Shown here in pieces: positions 1 through 9,568 of a DNA stretch of 64,000 nt. The stretch's first letter is position 1; the number at the start of each line of letters is the position of its first letter. A model generated the notes under the pieces. It was given only the letters and a program-made list of their open reading frames with translations, was not told the DNA's origin and made no database searches. This DNA comes from Faucicola osloensis_C (GTDB taxonomy: Bacteria > Pseudomonadota > Gammaproteobacteria > Pseudomonadales > Moraxellaceae), in contig JABAHL010000006.1 in assembly GCA_019353055.1 (NCBI GenBank), positions 1 to 64,000 of the forward strand, in the 5' to 3' direction. Made by a program: the position numbers and the translations under genes.

Positions 1-176
1 TGAAAATCAAAACCAAGTTAAATCATTTCGCTTTGCGTTTAAAGTTACTCGTCTCCGCTAATCAGTCGGCTTTTGCCCAGCTTAAGGCTATTAGCGGTGC
101 GTAACTTCAGTAGCTAACTACATACTATACGACAATATATCGTATAATATAGCATATTCGGCTATTATACATCAAT
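1..176. other. Unassigned left edge with small inverted repeat
   Basis: No gene can be named here. One plus-strand frame is open from the window edge to a stop at 102-104 and could be the tail of a gene starting outside; its 33 residues match nothing I recognise. A 7-bp perfect inverted repeat (TATACGA at 126-132, TCGTATA at 140-146) lies about 60 bp upstream of the integrase stub. It could be an operator or promoter element for that gene. I looked for an integron attI/attC core (GTTRRRY) on both strands and saw no convincing one. Confidence 0.3.
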
Positions 177-203
177 GTGTCGCAGAAACGGTTATCGGCG
201 ACA

Positions 204-389
204 ATGGGAGGCATGAATGAACCCACCAAAAAATTCCTTGACCTCGTGCGTGATGCCCTATGTGTACGTCATTATGCCTTCCGTACCGAGCAAGCGTATA
301 TGTTCTGGATTCGCCGCTACATCCTGTTTCATGGCAAACGCCATCCTGCTGATATGGGTGTAGCTGAAGTTCAGGCTTTTTTGACCAAT
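204..389 (+). pseudogene. 5' fragment of integron-type tyrosine recombinase
   Basis: Only the N-terminal SAM-like core-binding segment of an integron integrase (IntI type) remains. The residues FRTEQAYMFWIRRYILFHGKRHP and the following MGVAEVQAFLT are characteristic of the start of this family, whose full length is about 320-340 residues. About 60 residues survive; the catalytic domain with its Arg, His and Tyr residues is absent. Start is uncertain: ATGs at 204 and 213 are in frame, with GGGAGG at 206-211. The reading frame ends in a poly-T run (387-398) where it meets the remnant of an IS element. It must be non-functional as a recombinase. Confidence 0.75.
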
Positions 390-725
390 TTTTTTTAAGG
401 CTTGGTCAAGAAGGCTGTTGCCTTCTTCGTCAAGCTCGCTCCATTTCTGAAAGTAGGCGTGGACGGTGCGCCATTTGGGAAAGTCATGCGGCAGCTGTCG
501 CCACTGGCAACCTGTTCTTAGTACATACAATAACCCACAAAATACGTCATAAAGGTCAACCGTTCTTGGTTTGGTCTTCTTCCTTGCACTTTCTAAAATC
601 GGTAGTATGTGCTCAAATTGTTTTCGGCTAATGTCGCTTGGATAGGCTTTTCTCATGGTGATTGATTCGGTTATTAATTGATTACGTAGCTTATCCTAGC
701 ATATTTTTTAATCGTGAACAGGTTC
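387..725 (-). mobile_element. Remnant of an IS5-family (IS1031-like) insertion sequence
   Basis: The right border is intact. The element end reads GAACCTGTTCACGATT on the minus strand, starting at 725, directly against phoX coding sequence. The trinucleotide TTA at 726-728 fits the TNA target duplication usual for this group. The left part is missing: the transposase frame is lost at about 390, where integron-integrase sequence begins. The second terminal inverted repeat and second target copy are therefore absent, so the element cannot move by itself. The junction lies in an A/T run, suggesting a deletion between short homologies. Confidence 0.7.
392..656 (-). pseudogene. Truncated IS5-family transposase (OrfA/DUF4096 part)
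   Basis: The ATG at 656 opens an N-terminal transposase region whose residues, such as YDVFCGLLYVLRTGCQWRQL and FPKWRTVHAYFQKW, are typical of the DUF4096 helix-turn-helix portion of IS5/IS1031 transposases. About 88 residues match, up to LLDQALKKI. Beyond that the open frame continues antisense through the integrase fragment, which is meaningless sequence. The DDE catalytic part is lost. The first 45 bases upstream of the ATG to the IS end at 725 are the usual short leader of these elements. Confidence 0.75.
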
Positions 726-1586
726 TTAGATAAAGGTACTTTGTACGTTGCAGTATTTAAAGATGATGGTACAGGTGAATGGAAACCATTAACGTTTGGT
801 ACAGGCGCATTAACTGCGTCTTATGCAAAATACGCGTTTGCTAACCAAGCTGATGTGTTGGTACATGCTCGTATTGCGGGTGACGCACTAGGTGCAACTA
901 GAATGGATCGTCCAGAATGGGTATCGGTCAGCCCTGTGACGGGTGAAGTTTATGTCACATTAACCAACAATTCTAATCGTGGCGTTTCATATCCGGTAGA
1001 TGCAGCTAACCCACGTAACTATGCTACCAACAAGGGTAACCGTAACGGACATATCATTCGTTGGGCTGAAAAAGGTAACGACCATACAGCTACCAGCTTT
1101 AACTGGGATATCTACCTATTTGCAGCGCCAAATGATTTAACCGCAGAAAATCTGTCTGGTTTAAACGCCAATAACGATTTGTCTTCACCAGATGGCTTAT
1201 ACTTCGACCCACGTGGCGTATTGTGGATTCAAACCGATGACGGTGCTTACACTAGCAGAACCAACTGTATGCTTCTAGCTGCGCTGCCAGGTAAAGTCAA
1301 TGATGGTAAAGAAGTAACTTCAAGCGTAGGTCAAAAAACCCGCGTTGGTATGCAAGCTACAGAACAAAATATCAAACGCTTCTTTGTGGGTCCAAAAGGT
1401 TGTGAAGTAACGGGTATCACCTTAACGCCAGACTTTAAAACGCTCTTCATCAATATCCAACATCCAGGCGAAGATCAACCAGGGGTCACATGGGGCGCAA
1501 TTGCTGGTGGTACTACACCACGTTCAGCGACGGTGATGATTACCAAAAAAGACGGCGGTGTGATTTTAGGTGAGTCATTAAAATAA
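726..1586 (+). pseudogene. C-terminal part of PhoX-family (DUF839) phosphatase
   Basis: The frame matches the C-terminal part of PhoX-type alkaline phosphatases. Visible family segments include LDKGTLYVAVFKDDGTGEW at the start, RMDRPEWVSVSPVTGEVYVTLTNN, SPDGLYFDPRGVLWIQTDDG, and FFVGPKGCEVTGITLTPDFKTLFINIQHPGE near the end. About 286 residues remain from a usual 650-700. The start of the open frame (GTG at 714) lies inside the adjoining IS end, so the first four codons are element sequence. Tat signal and N-terminal metal ligands are missing. It is followed by a good terminator, so the 3' end is original; activity is unlikely. Confidence 0.8.
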
Positions 1587-1610
1587 GTTAAACACGCAAC
1601 AAAGTTATCA

Positions 1611-1643
1611 AAAACCCTTGAACAGTGATTCAAGGGTTTTTTT
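1611..1643 (+). terminator. Intrinsic terminator of phoX remnant
   Basis: AAAACCCTTGAA and TTCAAGGGTTTT form a long stem with a 6-nt loop, followed by T residues. Confidence 0.8.
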
Positions 1644-1783
1644 ATAAAATAACCTTTTATCTTTTAAAGGTATAAAAAGAATGCTATGATTTTGCCATTT
1701 TTATGGTGATTGTTTTTCCAAATAATCGGTCTTTTATGATGGGATAATCCCAATGAATATATCGATTGAATAAGGATTTTGTA

Positions 1784-2902
1784 ATGAGTGAGCCAACGAT
1801 GCAAAAACCGCGCGTGCTGATGATGGCAGCAGGCACGGGTGGGCATGTGTTTCCCGCGATTGCGGTGGCTCAAGCGTTACAACAATCAGGTGCCCAAGTA
1901 CATTGGCTCGGCACCCTAGTCGGTATGGAAAATGAGTTGCTACAACATTACGACTTTACCTACCATGCCATCAATATGCAGGGGTTACGCGGTAACGGTA
2001 TCAAACGCTTATTTAAAGCGCCGTCAACCTTACTCAAAGCAACATTAGCGGCTATCAAAATCATCAAAACCAATAAAATCGACATCGTGGTAGGGTTTGG
2101 TGGTTATGTGACCGCACCCGGCGGATTGGCCGCCAAATTTTGTAAAATACCAATTTTGATTCATGAACAAAATGCCATCGCAGGCATGAGTAATAACTAT
2201 CTATCTAAGCTTGCTAATCAAGTGTTAGAAGCCTTCCCAAATACCTTCACCGAACTACCTTCTAATAAAGTAATGACAGTTGGCAACCCCGTACGTGAGG
2301 CTATCGTACAGGTACCGCCACCAAAAGCCCGTATTGATGTCAATGATACCAGTCCTTTAAAGCTATTGGTCATTGGCGGTTCTTTGGGTGCTCAGGCGCT
2401 AAATAATCATATCGCGCCCACGCTAAAAAAATTAGAAAGTATGCCAGACGCCAAGCCATGGCAAGTGCGGCATCAATGTGGTAAAAACAACCAAGAGGCT
2501 ACCCAAGCGGTATATAGCGAAGCACAGCTCCAATCAACCCAATATGAGATTTTGCCATTTGTCAAAGATATGGCAGAAGCATATAGCTGGGCAGATGTGA
2601 TAGTCTGCCGTGCTGGGGCGCTCACGGTCACAGAAGTTGCCACGGTTGGATTGCCTGCGGTATTTGTGCCGCTGCCCCATGCAGTCGATGATCACCAAAC
2701 GGCCAATGCCAAAACCCTATCAGAACATGGCGCCGCGTTTTTAATGCCGCAAAAAGAATTAAAGGCAGAGAGTCTAAGTGCGATTTTAGCCAAGCTCGAC
2801 CGTCATCAAATTTTAGCGATGGCAGAAAAAGCACGTGAATTTGCCAAACCCAATGCCACACAGCTGGCTGCCGATGCCATTTTATCCCAGTTAAACCCTT
2901 AA
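1784..2902 (+). CDS. murG: MurG, lipid II-forming GlcNAc transferase
   Basis: MurG transfers GlcNAc from UDP-GlcNAc onto lipid I at the cytoplasmic face of the inner membrane, giving lipid II. The N-terminal motif GTGGHVFPA (residues about 17-25) and the C-terminal donor-site region with CRAGALTVTEVATVGLPAVFVPLPHAVDDHQ are diagnostic; 372 residues is normal length. I chose ATG 1784 because AAGGA at 1772-1776 sits 7 nt upstream; a TTG at 1766 is also in frame but has no ribosome site. A -10-like TATGAT lies at 1685-1690. It opens the dcw run; ftsW and murD, often upstream in relatives, are not here. Confidence 0.97.
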   Translation: MSEPTMQKPRVLMMAAGTGGHVFPAIAVAQALQQSGAQVHWLGTLVGMENELLQHYDFTYHAINMQGLRGNGIKRLFKAPSTLLKATLAAIKIIKTNKIDIVVGFGGYVTAPGGLAAKFCKIPILIHEQNAIAGMSNNYLSKLANQVLEAFPNTFTELPSNKVMTVGNPVREAIVQVPPPKARIDVNDTSPLKLLVIGGSLGAQALNNHIAPTLKKLESMPDAKPWQVRHQCGKNNQEATQAVYSEAQLQSTQYEILPFVKDMAEAYSWADVIVCRAGALTVTEVATVGLPAVFVPLPHAVDDHQTANAKTLSEHGAAFLMPQKELKAESLSAILAKLDRHQILAMAEKAREFAKPNATQLAADAILSQLNP

Positions 2903-2945
2903 TTATTTTCTACAATTTATAAGTCATTTATCATTGAGCCTGTCT

Positions 2946-4460
2946 ATGTCAAAATTAGCCAAAACTGCCACTGCCCAATCTACTGAAAAACCTGAAAAAA
3001 CCAACAGTGTCACCAAAAAAATTACCAAGCGCGTGGTCGAAATCCCAGAGATGCGCCGTATTCGCCACGTGCATTTTGTCGGTATTGGTGGGGCAGGGAT
3101 GTGCGGTATTGCCGAAGTTGTCCATAATCATGGCTATATGGTTAGCGGTTCAGACATCAAACAAAGCCCAGTGACCGACCGTTTGACCCAAATGGGCATT
3201 CAAGTGTTTATCGGGCATGATTCCAAAAACATCAGTGAAGCCGATGTGGTCGTGGTGTCATCAGCCATTGATCATACCAATCCAGAAATCCAAGCCGCCT
3301 TGTCAGGACGTATTCCTGTGGTACGCCGCGCCGATATGCTAGGTGAGCTCATGCGTTACCGTCATGGTATTGCAGTAGCGGGTGCGCATGGTAAAACTAC
3401 CACCACTAGCCTGCTTACCATGATTTTAACCGAAGCAGGATTAGATCCTACTTACGTGATTGGTGGTAAACTTAACGCCTCAGGCAAAAACGCGTCATTA
3501 GGTCAAAGCCGTTATTTGGTGGCGGAAGCGGATGAGTCTGATGCGTCATTTTTATCGCTGCGTCCGATGGCAGCGATTGTCACCAATATCGACCAAGACC
3601 ATATGGAAACCTATGGCGGCAGTTTTGACAAACTAAAAGCCGCGTATGTGCAGTTTTTACAAAATATGCCGTTTTATGGGTTGGCAGTATTGTGCGGTGA
3701 TGACAAAGAGTTGTACGGACTGATTGATAAAATCGCGCGCCCTGTGTTGACTTATGGGCTGGAAAAACATAACGATGTGCAAGCCATTGATGTGGTGGCG
3801 GACGGCACCAAAACCCATTTTACCGTACTGCGTAAAGACCGTGAGCCACTGCCGATTACTTTGAACATTCCTGGTATTCATAATGTCTATAACGCGTTAG
3901 CGGCTATCACCATCTCCACCGATGAAGGTGTCAGTGATGAAGCCATTTGCCAAGCGGTCAAAAAATTTGCCGGCGTGGGCAGACGTTTTGAAAACAATGG
4001 TAACTACCCTGTCAAAGATGGCGCAGGCGATGTGCTATTGATTGACGACTATGGTCACCACCCAACCGAAGTGGCAATGACCATCAAAGCGGCTCGCCAA
4101 AGCTATCCCGATCGCCGCTTGGTGATGATTTTCCAGCCTCACCGTTTTACCCGTACCCGTGATTGCTTCGATGATTTTGTGGACGTATTGTCACAAGTCG
4201 ATGTGTTGATGCTACTCGATGTGTATAGCGCAGGTGAAGCGGTGATTGAAGGCGCGGATAGTCGCAGTCTTGCCCGTACCATTCGCACCCGCGGACAAGT
4301 TGAGCCGATTATGCTGAATATCAATGACATGGGTCAAATCCGTCAGGTGCTAGGTAGTATGTTAAAAGGCAATGATTTGCTGATTACCCAAGGGGCGGGT
4401 AACGTGGGTCAACTCTGTCTGGATTTGGCAAAAAACAATTTATTTCTCGCGGACAAATAA
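2946..4460 (+). CDS. murC: MurC, UDP-N-acetylmuramate–L-alanine ligase
   Basis: MurC adds L-alanine to UDP-MurNAc, the first amino-acid step of the peptidoglycan precursor. Seen: the N-terminal Rossmann motif GIGGAGM (about residues 46-52), the ATP loop GAHGKTTTT (146-154), DESDASFL, and the C-terminal ligase stretch IDDYGHHPTEV. There is an extra Lys/Thr-rich N-terminal segment of about 35 residues before the core. ATG 2946 is preferred over the in-frame TTG at 2934; neither has a strong ribosome site, and the gene follows murG by 43 bp. Confidence 0.97.
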   Translation: MSKLAKTATAQSTEKPEKTNSVTKKITKRVVEIPEMRRIRHVHFVGIGGAGMCGIAEVVHNHGYMVSGSDIKQSPVTDRLTQMGIQVFIGHDSKNISEADVVVVSSAIDHTNPEIQAALSGRIPVVRRADMLGELMRYRHGIAVAGAHGKTTTTSLLTMILTEAGLDPTYVIGGKLNASGKNASLGQSRYLVAEADESDASFLSLRPMAAIVTNIDQDHMETYGGSFDKLKAAYVQFLQNMPFYGLAVLCGDDKELYGLIDKIARPVLTYGLEKHNDVQAIDVVADGTKTHFTVLRKDREPLPITLNIPGIHNVYNALAAITISTDEGVSDEAICQAVKKFAGVGRRFENNGNYPVKDGAGDVLLIDDYGHHPTEVAMTIKAARQSYPDRRLVMIFQPHRFTRTRDCFDDFVDVLSQVDVLMLLDVYSAGEAVIEGADSRSLARTIRTRGQVEPIMLNINDMGQIRQVLGSMLKGNDLLITQGAGNVGQLCLDLAKNNLFLADK

Positions 4461-4694
4461 CCATTTGATTGAACAACCGCTTGATTGAAAACCACGCGGT
4501 AAACGGTTATGAAACTAAGGTATTGAAAAGCTGTTGTAGCTTGCCCATGCTGCCAGCAGGCGATTATTTTATGAGTGAAAAAAATTACTAAGACATACCC
4601 AAACCATAGCTAAGTCATAACCAAGCGATAGTTTAAAAATTTGTGTGAAATAATTATAGCAATAAATTCGGTTAACAAAAGATTAGGAATCAAT

Positions 4695-5618
4695 ATGTCA
4701 GAGCTTATCGATGTCAAACAATTTGGTAAAGTGGCGGTTGTCTGTGGCGGCTGGAGTGCTGAGCGTGAAGTGTCGCTGACGAGTGGTAAAGCTGTGCTTG
4801 ATGCGCTACTCGCTAAAGGCGTGGATGCCCATCACTTTGACCCGAAAGAAACAGATATCTCAAAACTGCGCGACTATGACCGCGTATTTAATGTGCTGCA
4901 TGGCACTTTTGGCGAAGATGGTAGCCTGCAAGGGGTGCTAGACGGTTTTAATATTCCGTATACCGGTTGTGGCGTGTTAGCCTCTGCAATTGCCATGGAT
5001 AAATTTCGCAACCGCCTAGTTTGGCAAGCGTTAGATTTACCAAACGTACCTTATGTCGTGCTTGACGACAATACCGATTTTACCGCTATCGAACAGCAGC
5101 TAGGTTTACCACTGTTTGTCAAACCCGCCGCTGAAGGCAGTAGTGTCGGCGTCTTTAAAATTAAAGAAGTGGGCGAGCTTGCCAAGACTTACCCACAGCT
5201 CAAACAATACCACGGCGCTATTTTGGCAGAAAAAGCCATCACAGGCGGTGAGTATGCTTGCTCAATCCTCGGTGATGAGGTGTTGCCCAGTATTCGTATC
5301 ATCCCAACGACCGAGTTTTATGACTACGAAGCCAAATACAATCGTGATGATACCGTCTACCAATGCCCATCAGATTTGAGCGAGGCGCAAGAGCAAACCA
5401 TGCAACAAATCGCCAGAAAAGCGTTTGCCGCCATTGGGGGCAAAGGTTGGTCACGCGTGGATTTTTTACGAGATGACGAAGGCACGCTATATCTACTTGA
5501 ACTCAATACGGTGCCAGGTATGACCAGTCATAGTCTGGTGCCGATGGCAGCAAAAGCGCGTGGCATGGATTTTGCGACGCTATGCGTGCGTATCTTAGAA
5601 CAAACGTTGAGCAATTAA
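4695..5618 (+). CDS. ddl: D-alanine–D-alanine ligase
   Basis: Ddl joins two D-alanines for the pentapeptide stem. ATP-grasp features are clear: GGWSAEREVSL near the N-terminus, FVKPAAEGSSVGVFKI, LAEKAITGGEYACSIL, and LLELNTVPGMTSHSLVPMAA at the C-terminus. Length 307 is typical of the DdlB class found in dcw clusters. ATG 4695 has AGGA at 4685-4688; an upstream in-frame start at 4641 would add 18 unlikely residues. A 234-bp spacer separates it from murC, so a separate promoter is possible, though I cannot mark one firmly. murB is not present between murC and ddl. Confidence 0.96.
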   Translation: MSELIDVKQFGKVAVVCGGWSAEREVSLTSGKAVLDALLAKGVDAHHFDPKETDISKLRDYDRVFNVLHGTFGEDGSLQGVLDGFNIPYTGCGVLASAIAMDKFRNRLVWQALDLPNVPYVVLDDNTDFTAIEQQLGLPLFVKPAAEGSSVGVFKIKEVGELAKTYPQLKQYHGAILAEKAITGGEYACSILGDEVLPSIRIIPTTEFYDYEAKYNRDDTVYQCPSDLSEAQEQTMQQIARKAFAAIGGKGWSRVDFLRDDEGTLYLLELNTVPGMTSHSLVPMAAKARGMDFATLCVRILEQTLSN

Positions 5619-5815
5619 GTCGTTTTCGTTTATATTTGTTTACAAAAAAAGTACTTGAATTGTCTAGAAGCGTATTATCTATTTACCATTCATTTCATTG
5701 AATTTGCTATGATATGCTTCTTGGCATAAATCCTTGTAATATTTTTAGTTATTGTGATTTTTGTTGTTGAGATTTTAGTAATTAATAATTTTAGACCGAG
5801 TTATGATTGGTCAAT

Positions 5816-6694
5816 ATGGCAAATTCATTTGTGGCAACTGCTTCTCTAGATAATACGCTCCCTAATCGCTTTCATCAGCTGCTGCCAAAGTTGTTAATGC
5901 TTGGCGTTGTGTTATTGTTGCTGATATTAGCGGCTTTGGCGATTAATGTGTTCAACAAATTACCCAATGCAGCAATTAGTTTGCAGCATAAGGGGTTAAA
6001 TACCCAGCAAACCCTGCAGCTTCAGCAATTATTGGGCGAAAAAGCCGACACAAATCTGCTCAAAGCTGATTTGCAAAGCTATCTAGCAAAACTTGAGACG
6101 GTAGATTGGGTAGGGCAAGCCGATGTGCGCCGTGATTGGCAACAAGGTATTGTGGTCAATGTAGTGCCGCGCCAAGCCGTTGCCAAGTTTGGTAGTGAAC
6201 GTTTAGTCGATGCCAATGGTACGGTATTTAAGCCCGCCGATAGCAATGACTTAAATAACCCTAGCTTGATGCAGCTACAAGGCGATAGCCAAAATGCCGT
6301 TGTCATGATGCAGCAAATCAAGCAAGTTAGTGATTGGTTTATGCCACTGGGTATGAAAATTGAAGAAGTCATCGTAACGCCCAGAATGGCATGGCTATTT
6401 CGTTTTGATAACGGACTGCGGGTACTGGTTGATAATGACAATACGTCAGAAAAACTGTATCGACTGAGCATCATGTTACAAAATCAGCTTAAACCACAGC
6501 TTAAAATGCTGCAAACGGTGGATTTACGCTATAAAAACGGCATGGCAATTACCAAACGACCTGTCACACAGCAAGCAAGTGATACAACTGCCGTCAATGC
6601 CAAATCGGATGATACTAAATCCGTGACCGATGCCAACTCAACAACCGATTCGAAAACCAAAGCCTTAAAAATCCCTGCCAACCCCAGCCATTAG
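5816..6694 (+). CDS. ftsQ: FtsQ, divisome membrane protein
   Basis: FtsQ is the bitopic divisome protein linking early and late division proteins. The sequence shows a cytoplasmic head of about 22 residues, one membrane helix (LLMLGVVLLLLILAALAINVF), then a POTRA domain and beta domain including WVGQADVRRDWQQGIVVNVVPRQAVAKFG and a C-terminal VDLRYKNGMAI strand. A low-complexity Thr/Ser/Asp tail of about 45 residues follows. ATG 5816 is taken; TTG 5807 is in frame. The ribosome site is weak. It lies between ddl and ftsA as in other dcw clusters. Confidence 0.93.
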   Translation: MANSFVATASLDNTLPNRFHQLLPKLLMLGVVLLLLILAALAINVFNKLPNAAISLQHKGLNTQQTLQLQQLLGEKADTNLLKADLQSYLAKLETVDWVGQADVRRDWQQGIVVNVVPRQAVAKFGSERLVDANGTVFKPADSNDLNNPSLMQLQGDSQNAVVMMQQIKQVSDWFMPLGMKIEEVIVTPRMAWLFRFDNGLRVLVDNDNTSEKLYRLSIMLQNQLKPQLKMLQTVDLRYKNGMAITKRPVTQQASDTTAVNAKSDDTKSVTDANSTTDSKTKALKIPANPSH

Positions 6695-6719
6695 GTGAAA
6701 CATAATTTTGTAGTGTTCT

Positions 6720-8000
6720 ATGAAAAAGCCAGATCTGATCGTCGTCGTCCACCTAAGTGCTACTGCTATTCATACTGTGATTGGTCAAATCCACAGTGCG
6801 CAAGATATTCGTATTATCGGTTTATCTACCGTCAAAAACCATGATTTCGCGCAAGGTACCATTCGCCACCGCGAACGTCTAAAATCTGCTATCAAACAAT
6901 CTATTCAAAACGCTGAAGACATGGCAAATTGCCGCGTAAACAGTGTTTGGCTTAGCTTTTCTACCCCAGATTTGCAAAGCGTCAATAGTGTGGGCGAAGT
7001 CAAAATCAAACACGATATCGTACAAGCCAAAGACGTGGTCGCCGCACTAACCCAAGCGAAAAACAAACATCTTACAGATGATTTGTATTTGATGCATTAT
7101 GCCCAGCAAGGTATTGCTTTAGATGGCAATGCTGAGATGATTGATGATGCGATTGGGATGCAAGCGAGTGACTTGATGGTGCTGTATCATCTGATGATGA
7201 TGCCGGTTAAAGGTCGCCAAAATTTACAGCAACTGCTGCAAGAATGTGATGTTAGTATCGACCAAATGCTATTTGATGCCGTATCTACCGCTGAATATGG
7301 TTTATTACCCGAAGAAAAATACCATGGCGTATGTCTGATTGATATTGGGGCATCGACGACCAGTATCTGCGTTTACCGTGAAGATAAGCTGATTTATACC
7401 CATTGTTTTGCCGAAGGCGGACATCACGCAACACTGGATATCTCTATGCTGCTAGATGTCACCATTGCTGAAGCAGAGAATATGAAAAAATCCCAAGCCA
7501 ATGTCGATCGCCATGGGATTGACTCAAGCCAATTTTTTACCATCAAGCGTTCACAGCATGACGATGAAAAAACCATTAATATGCTTGAGCTCCTTGAAGT
7601 CACGGAAGCCCGCTATATCAGTATTTTAGGTCATATTAAAAAAGAGCTGGATAAAGAAGGACTAAGTGAGTTTTTACAACAAGGCTATGTGATCACGGGC
7701 GGTGGTGCTGAAATGCGTGGATTATTGCCATTAGCCAAAAAAATCTTTGCCAATAAAGTAAACAAGGTCAATCAACACTCAGCGATTTCTGCCTATACCC
7801 AATATGGTGATGATGACAAGCTTCGCACCATTGCGGCAATGATTGGTGAGCGTAAATACCAAACCGCGTTTGGCACACTGTTATATAGTCAAAGTGAGGC
7901 GTTTCATCATAGCGAGAAAAGCTCACCTGACTCTTTGCAAGTTAAGCCCATGCGAGAAAAACTCAAAACTGTGAATAAATTTTTTGGTAAATTTTTCTAA
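6720..8000 (+). CDS. ftsA: FtsA, actin-like division protein
   Basis: FtsA tethers FtsZ to the membrane and recruits late division proteins. Seen: the SHS2 region (VKIKHDIVQAKDVVAAL), the phosphate loop GVCLIDIGASTTSICVY, VITGGGAEMRGLLPLAKKIF, and a C-terminal amphipathic stretch LKTVNKFFGKFF that fits the membrane-targeting helix. 426 residues is usual. It starts 25 bp after ftsQ; the ribosome site is poor, suggesting coupling with upstream translation. Confidence 0.96.
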   Translation: MKKPDLIVVVHLSATAIHTVIGQIHSAQDIRIIGLSTVKNHDFAQGTIRHRERLKSAIKQSIQNAEDMANCRVNSVWLSFSTPDLQSVNSVGEVKIKHDIVQAKDVVAALTQAKNKHLTDDLYLMHYAQQGIALDGNAEMIDDAIGMQASDLMVLYHLMMMPVKGRQNLQQLLQECDVSIDQMLFDAVSTAEYGLLPEEKYHGVCLIDIGASTTSICVYREDKLIYTHCFAEGGHHATLDISMLLDVTIAEAENMKKSQANVDRHGIDSSQFFTIKRSQHDDEKTINMLELLEVTEARYISILGHIKKELDKEGLSEFLQQGYVITGGGAEMRGLLPLAKKIFANKVNKVNQHSAISAYTQYGDDDKLRTIAAMIGERKYQTAFGTLLYSQSEAFHHSEKSSPDSLQVKPMREKLKTVNKFFGKFF

Positions 8001-8040
8001 AAAAGAGATATTTAGTATTTTAAGAGTGCTCATGTTATGA

Positions 8041-8069
8041 TTGACTCTAAAATCCACTAATTGTGTAAT
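8041..8069 (+). promoter_or_regulatory. Putative sigma-70 promoter of ftsZ
   Basis: TTGACT at 8041-8046 and TGTAAT at 8064-8069 are 17 bp apart, in the 149-bp spacer before ftsZ. This would give ftsZ expression independent of ftsQA. Assignment rests on consensus match only. Confidence 0.4.
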
Positions 8070-8149
8070 GATTTAATTGATATTTAATTTAATATGTTTG
8101 CTATTTATGCTGCTTAAGCCTACTTGACAGCATACGGAGATTTTCAATT

Positions 8150-9370
8150 ATGGAAGCGAAGTTTAGTATTGTACAAGATCACACTGATACATTTGCCGAT
8201 TCAGCCCGTTTAACCGTCATCGGTGTCGGCGGCGGCGGTGGCAATGCCGTTGAAACCATGGTACAAAATGGTGTAAAAGGCATTACCTTCGTCTGTGCCA
8301 ATACCGATAGACAAGCGCTTGACCGCCTGTCAGCGCCCAATAAAATCCAGCTCGGTATCAAAAATAACAACCGCGGCTTGGGCGCAGGTGCCAACCCAGA
8401 AGTAGGGCGTGAAGCAGCTGAGAGCGATGAAGAACAAATTCGTCAATTGTTAGAAAATTCTGACATGGTATTTATTACCGCGGGTATGGGCGGTGGTACA
8501 GGTACAGGCGCTGCGCCAGTCATCGCCAGACTTGCCAAAGAGTTGGGCGTATTGACTGTTGCCGTAGTGACCATGCCATTTACCTTTGAAGGTGGCAGAC
8601 GTAATAAGGTGGCTAGAGAAGGTATTGAGCAGCTTTCTAACTTTGTCGACTCCATCATCACTATCCCTAACGATAAATTGATGACAGTGTATGGCAAAAT
8701 CTCTATGAAAGATGCCTTCAAAAAAGCCGATGAAGTCTTACTTCAAGCGGTTCAAGGTATCTCTAATATGATTTCAAAAGATGGTTTTATTAACATCGAC
8801 TTTAACGATATTCGCACGGCAATGACCTCAAGGGGTCATGCGATGATGGGTATCGGTAAAGGCAGTGGGGAAGACCGCGCCGAAATCGCCGCTGAAAAAG
8901 CCATCAAAAGCCCATTACTTGACAACTTATTGCTTAAAAATGCCAAAGGTCTATTGGTCAACGTGGTGGCAAGTTCAGACTTCAATTTTGAAGAGCAAGA
9001 ACGCATTACCCAAAAAGTGCATAGCTTGGTGGATATTGACGAAGCCAACATCTTCTACGGCGTGGTATTTGATGAAGATATGGGCGATGAAATCCAAGTG
9101 ACCGTGGTGGCAACGGGTCTTACACTAGATAATACCCCAAAGCACCCAGCTAGAGATTTTGTATCAGATGCCTCTAGCACCCACAAAGTGGAAGCAGGCA
9201 CGCATGAACCTGCGTATGCGGCACGCCGTGATATACCACAATCCATCCCTACACCTCAGCCACCTGTACAGCAAGCTATCGAGCCTGCGCCAGCGCAACC
9301 GCAATCCTCGCAGCCACAACGCACAGGCAACAGTATTCAAGATTATCTACGTCGCCAGCAAAATCGCTAA
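8150..9370 (+). CDS. ftsZ: FtsZ, tubulin-like division GTPase
   Basis: FtsZ polymerises with GTP into the cytokinetic ring. The tubulin signature GGGTGTG is at residues 114-120, the T7-loop region carries FINIDFNDIRTAM, and a Pro/Gln-rich linker leads to the conserved C-terminal peptide SIQDYLRRQQNR that binds FtsA. GGAG lies about 10 nt before the ATG. Length 406 is slightly above E. coli because of the linker. It is followed by its own terminator, separating it from lpxC. Confidence 0.98.
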   Translation: MEAKFSIVQDHTDTFADSARLTVIGVGGGGGNAVETMVQNGVKGITFVCANTDRQALDRLSAPNKIQLGIKNNNRGLGAGANPEVGREAAESDEEQIRQLLENSDMVFITAGMGGGTGTGAAPVIARLAKELGVLTVAVVTMPFTFEGGRRNKVAREGIEQLSNFVDSIITIPNDKLMTVYGKISMKDAFKKADEVLLQAVQGISNMISKDGFINIDFNDIRTAMTSRGHAMMGIGKGSGEDRAEIAAEKAIKSPLLDNLLLKNAKGLLVNVVASSDFNFEEQERITQKVHSLVDIDEANIFYGVVFDEDMGDEIQVTVVATGLTLDNTPKHPARDFVSDASSTHKVEAGTHEPAYAARRDIPQSIPTPQPPVQQAIEPAPAQPQSSQPQRTGNSIQDYLRRQQNR

Positions 9371-9390
9371 GATACCGTATGATTTTTCAA

Positions 9391-9425
9391 AAGCCTCACA
9401 GCTTAATCGTTGTGGGGTTTTTTTA
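9391..9425 (+). terminator. Terminator after ftsZ
   Basis: CCTCACA and TGTGGGG (one G·T pair) enclose an AT loop and are followed by seven T residues. Confidence 0.65.
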
Positions 9426-9568
9426 TCACTGGAGTCAATCATAAAGGTCGATAAAATCAATCAAGCATCACTATGATGTGGAAAGGGACAATGGTAGAAT
9501 AGCCAAATGTAACAAATTATATCAACCTAGCTTTGGCTAAGGATGAATGCAATCTACTAGGGGGCATT

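Noticed and set aside
1..104. End of a plus-strand gene entering from the left
   Set aside because: Only 33 residues are visible and none match a known family; cannot be called.
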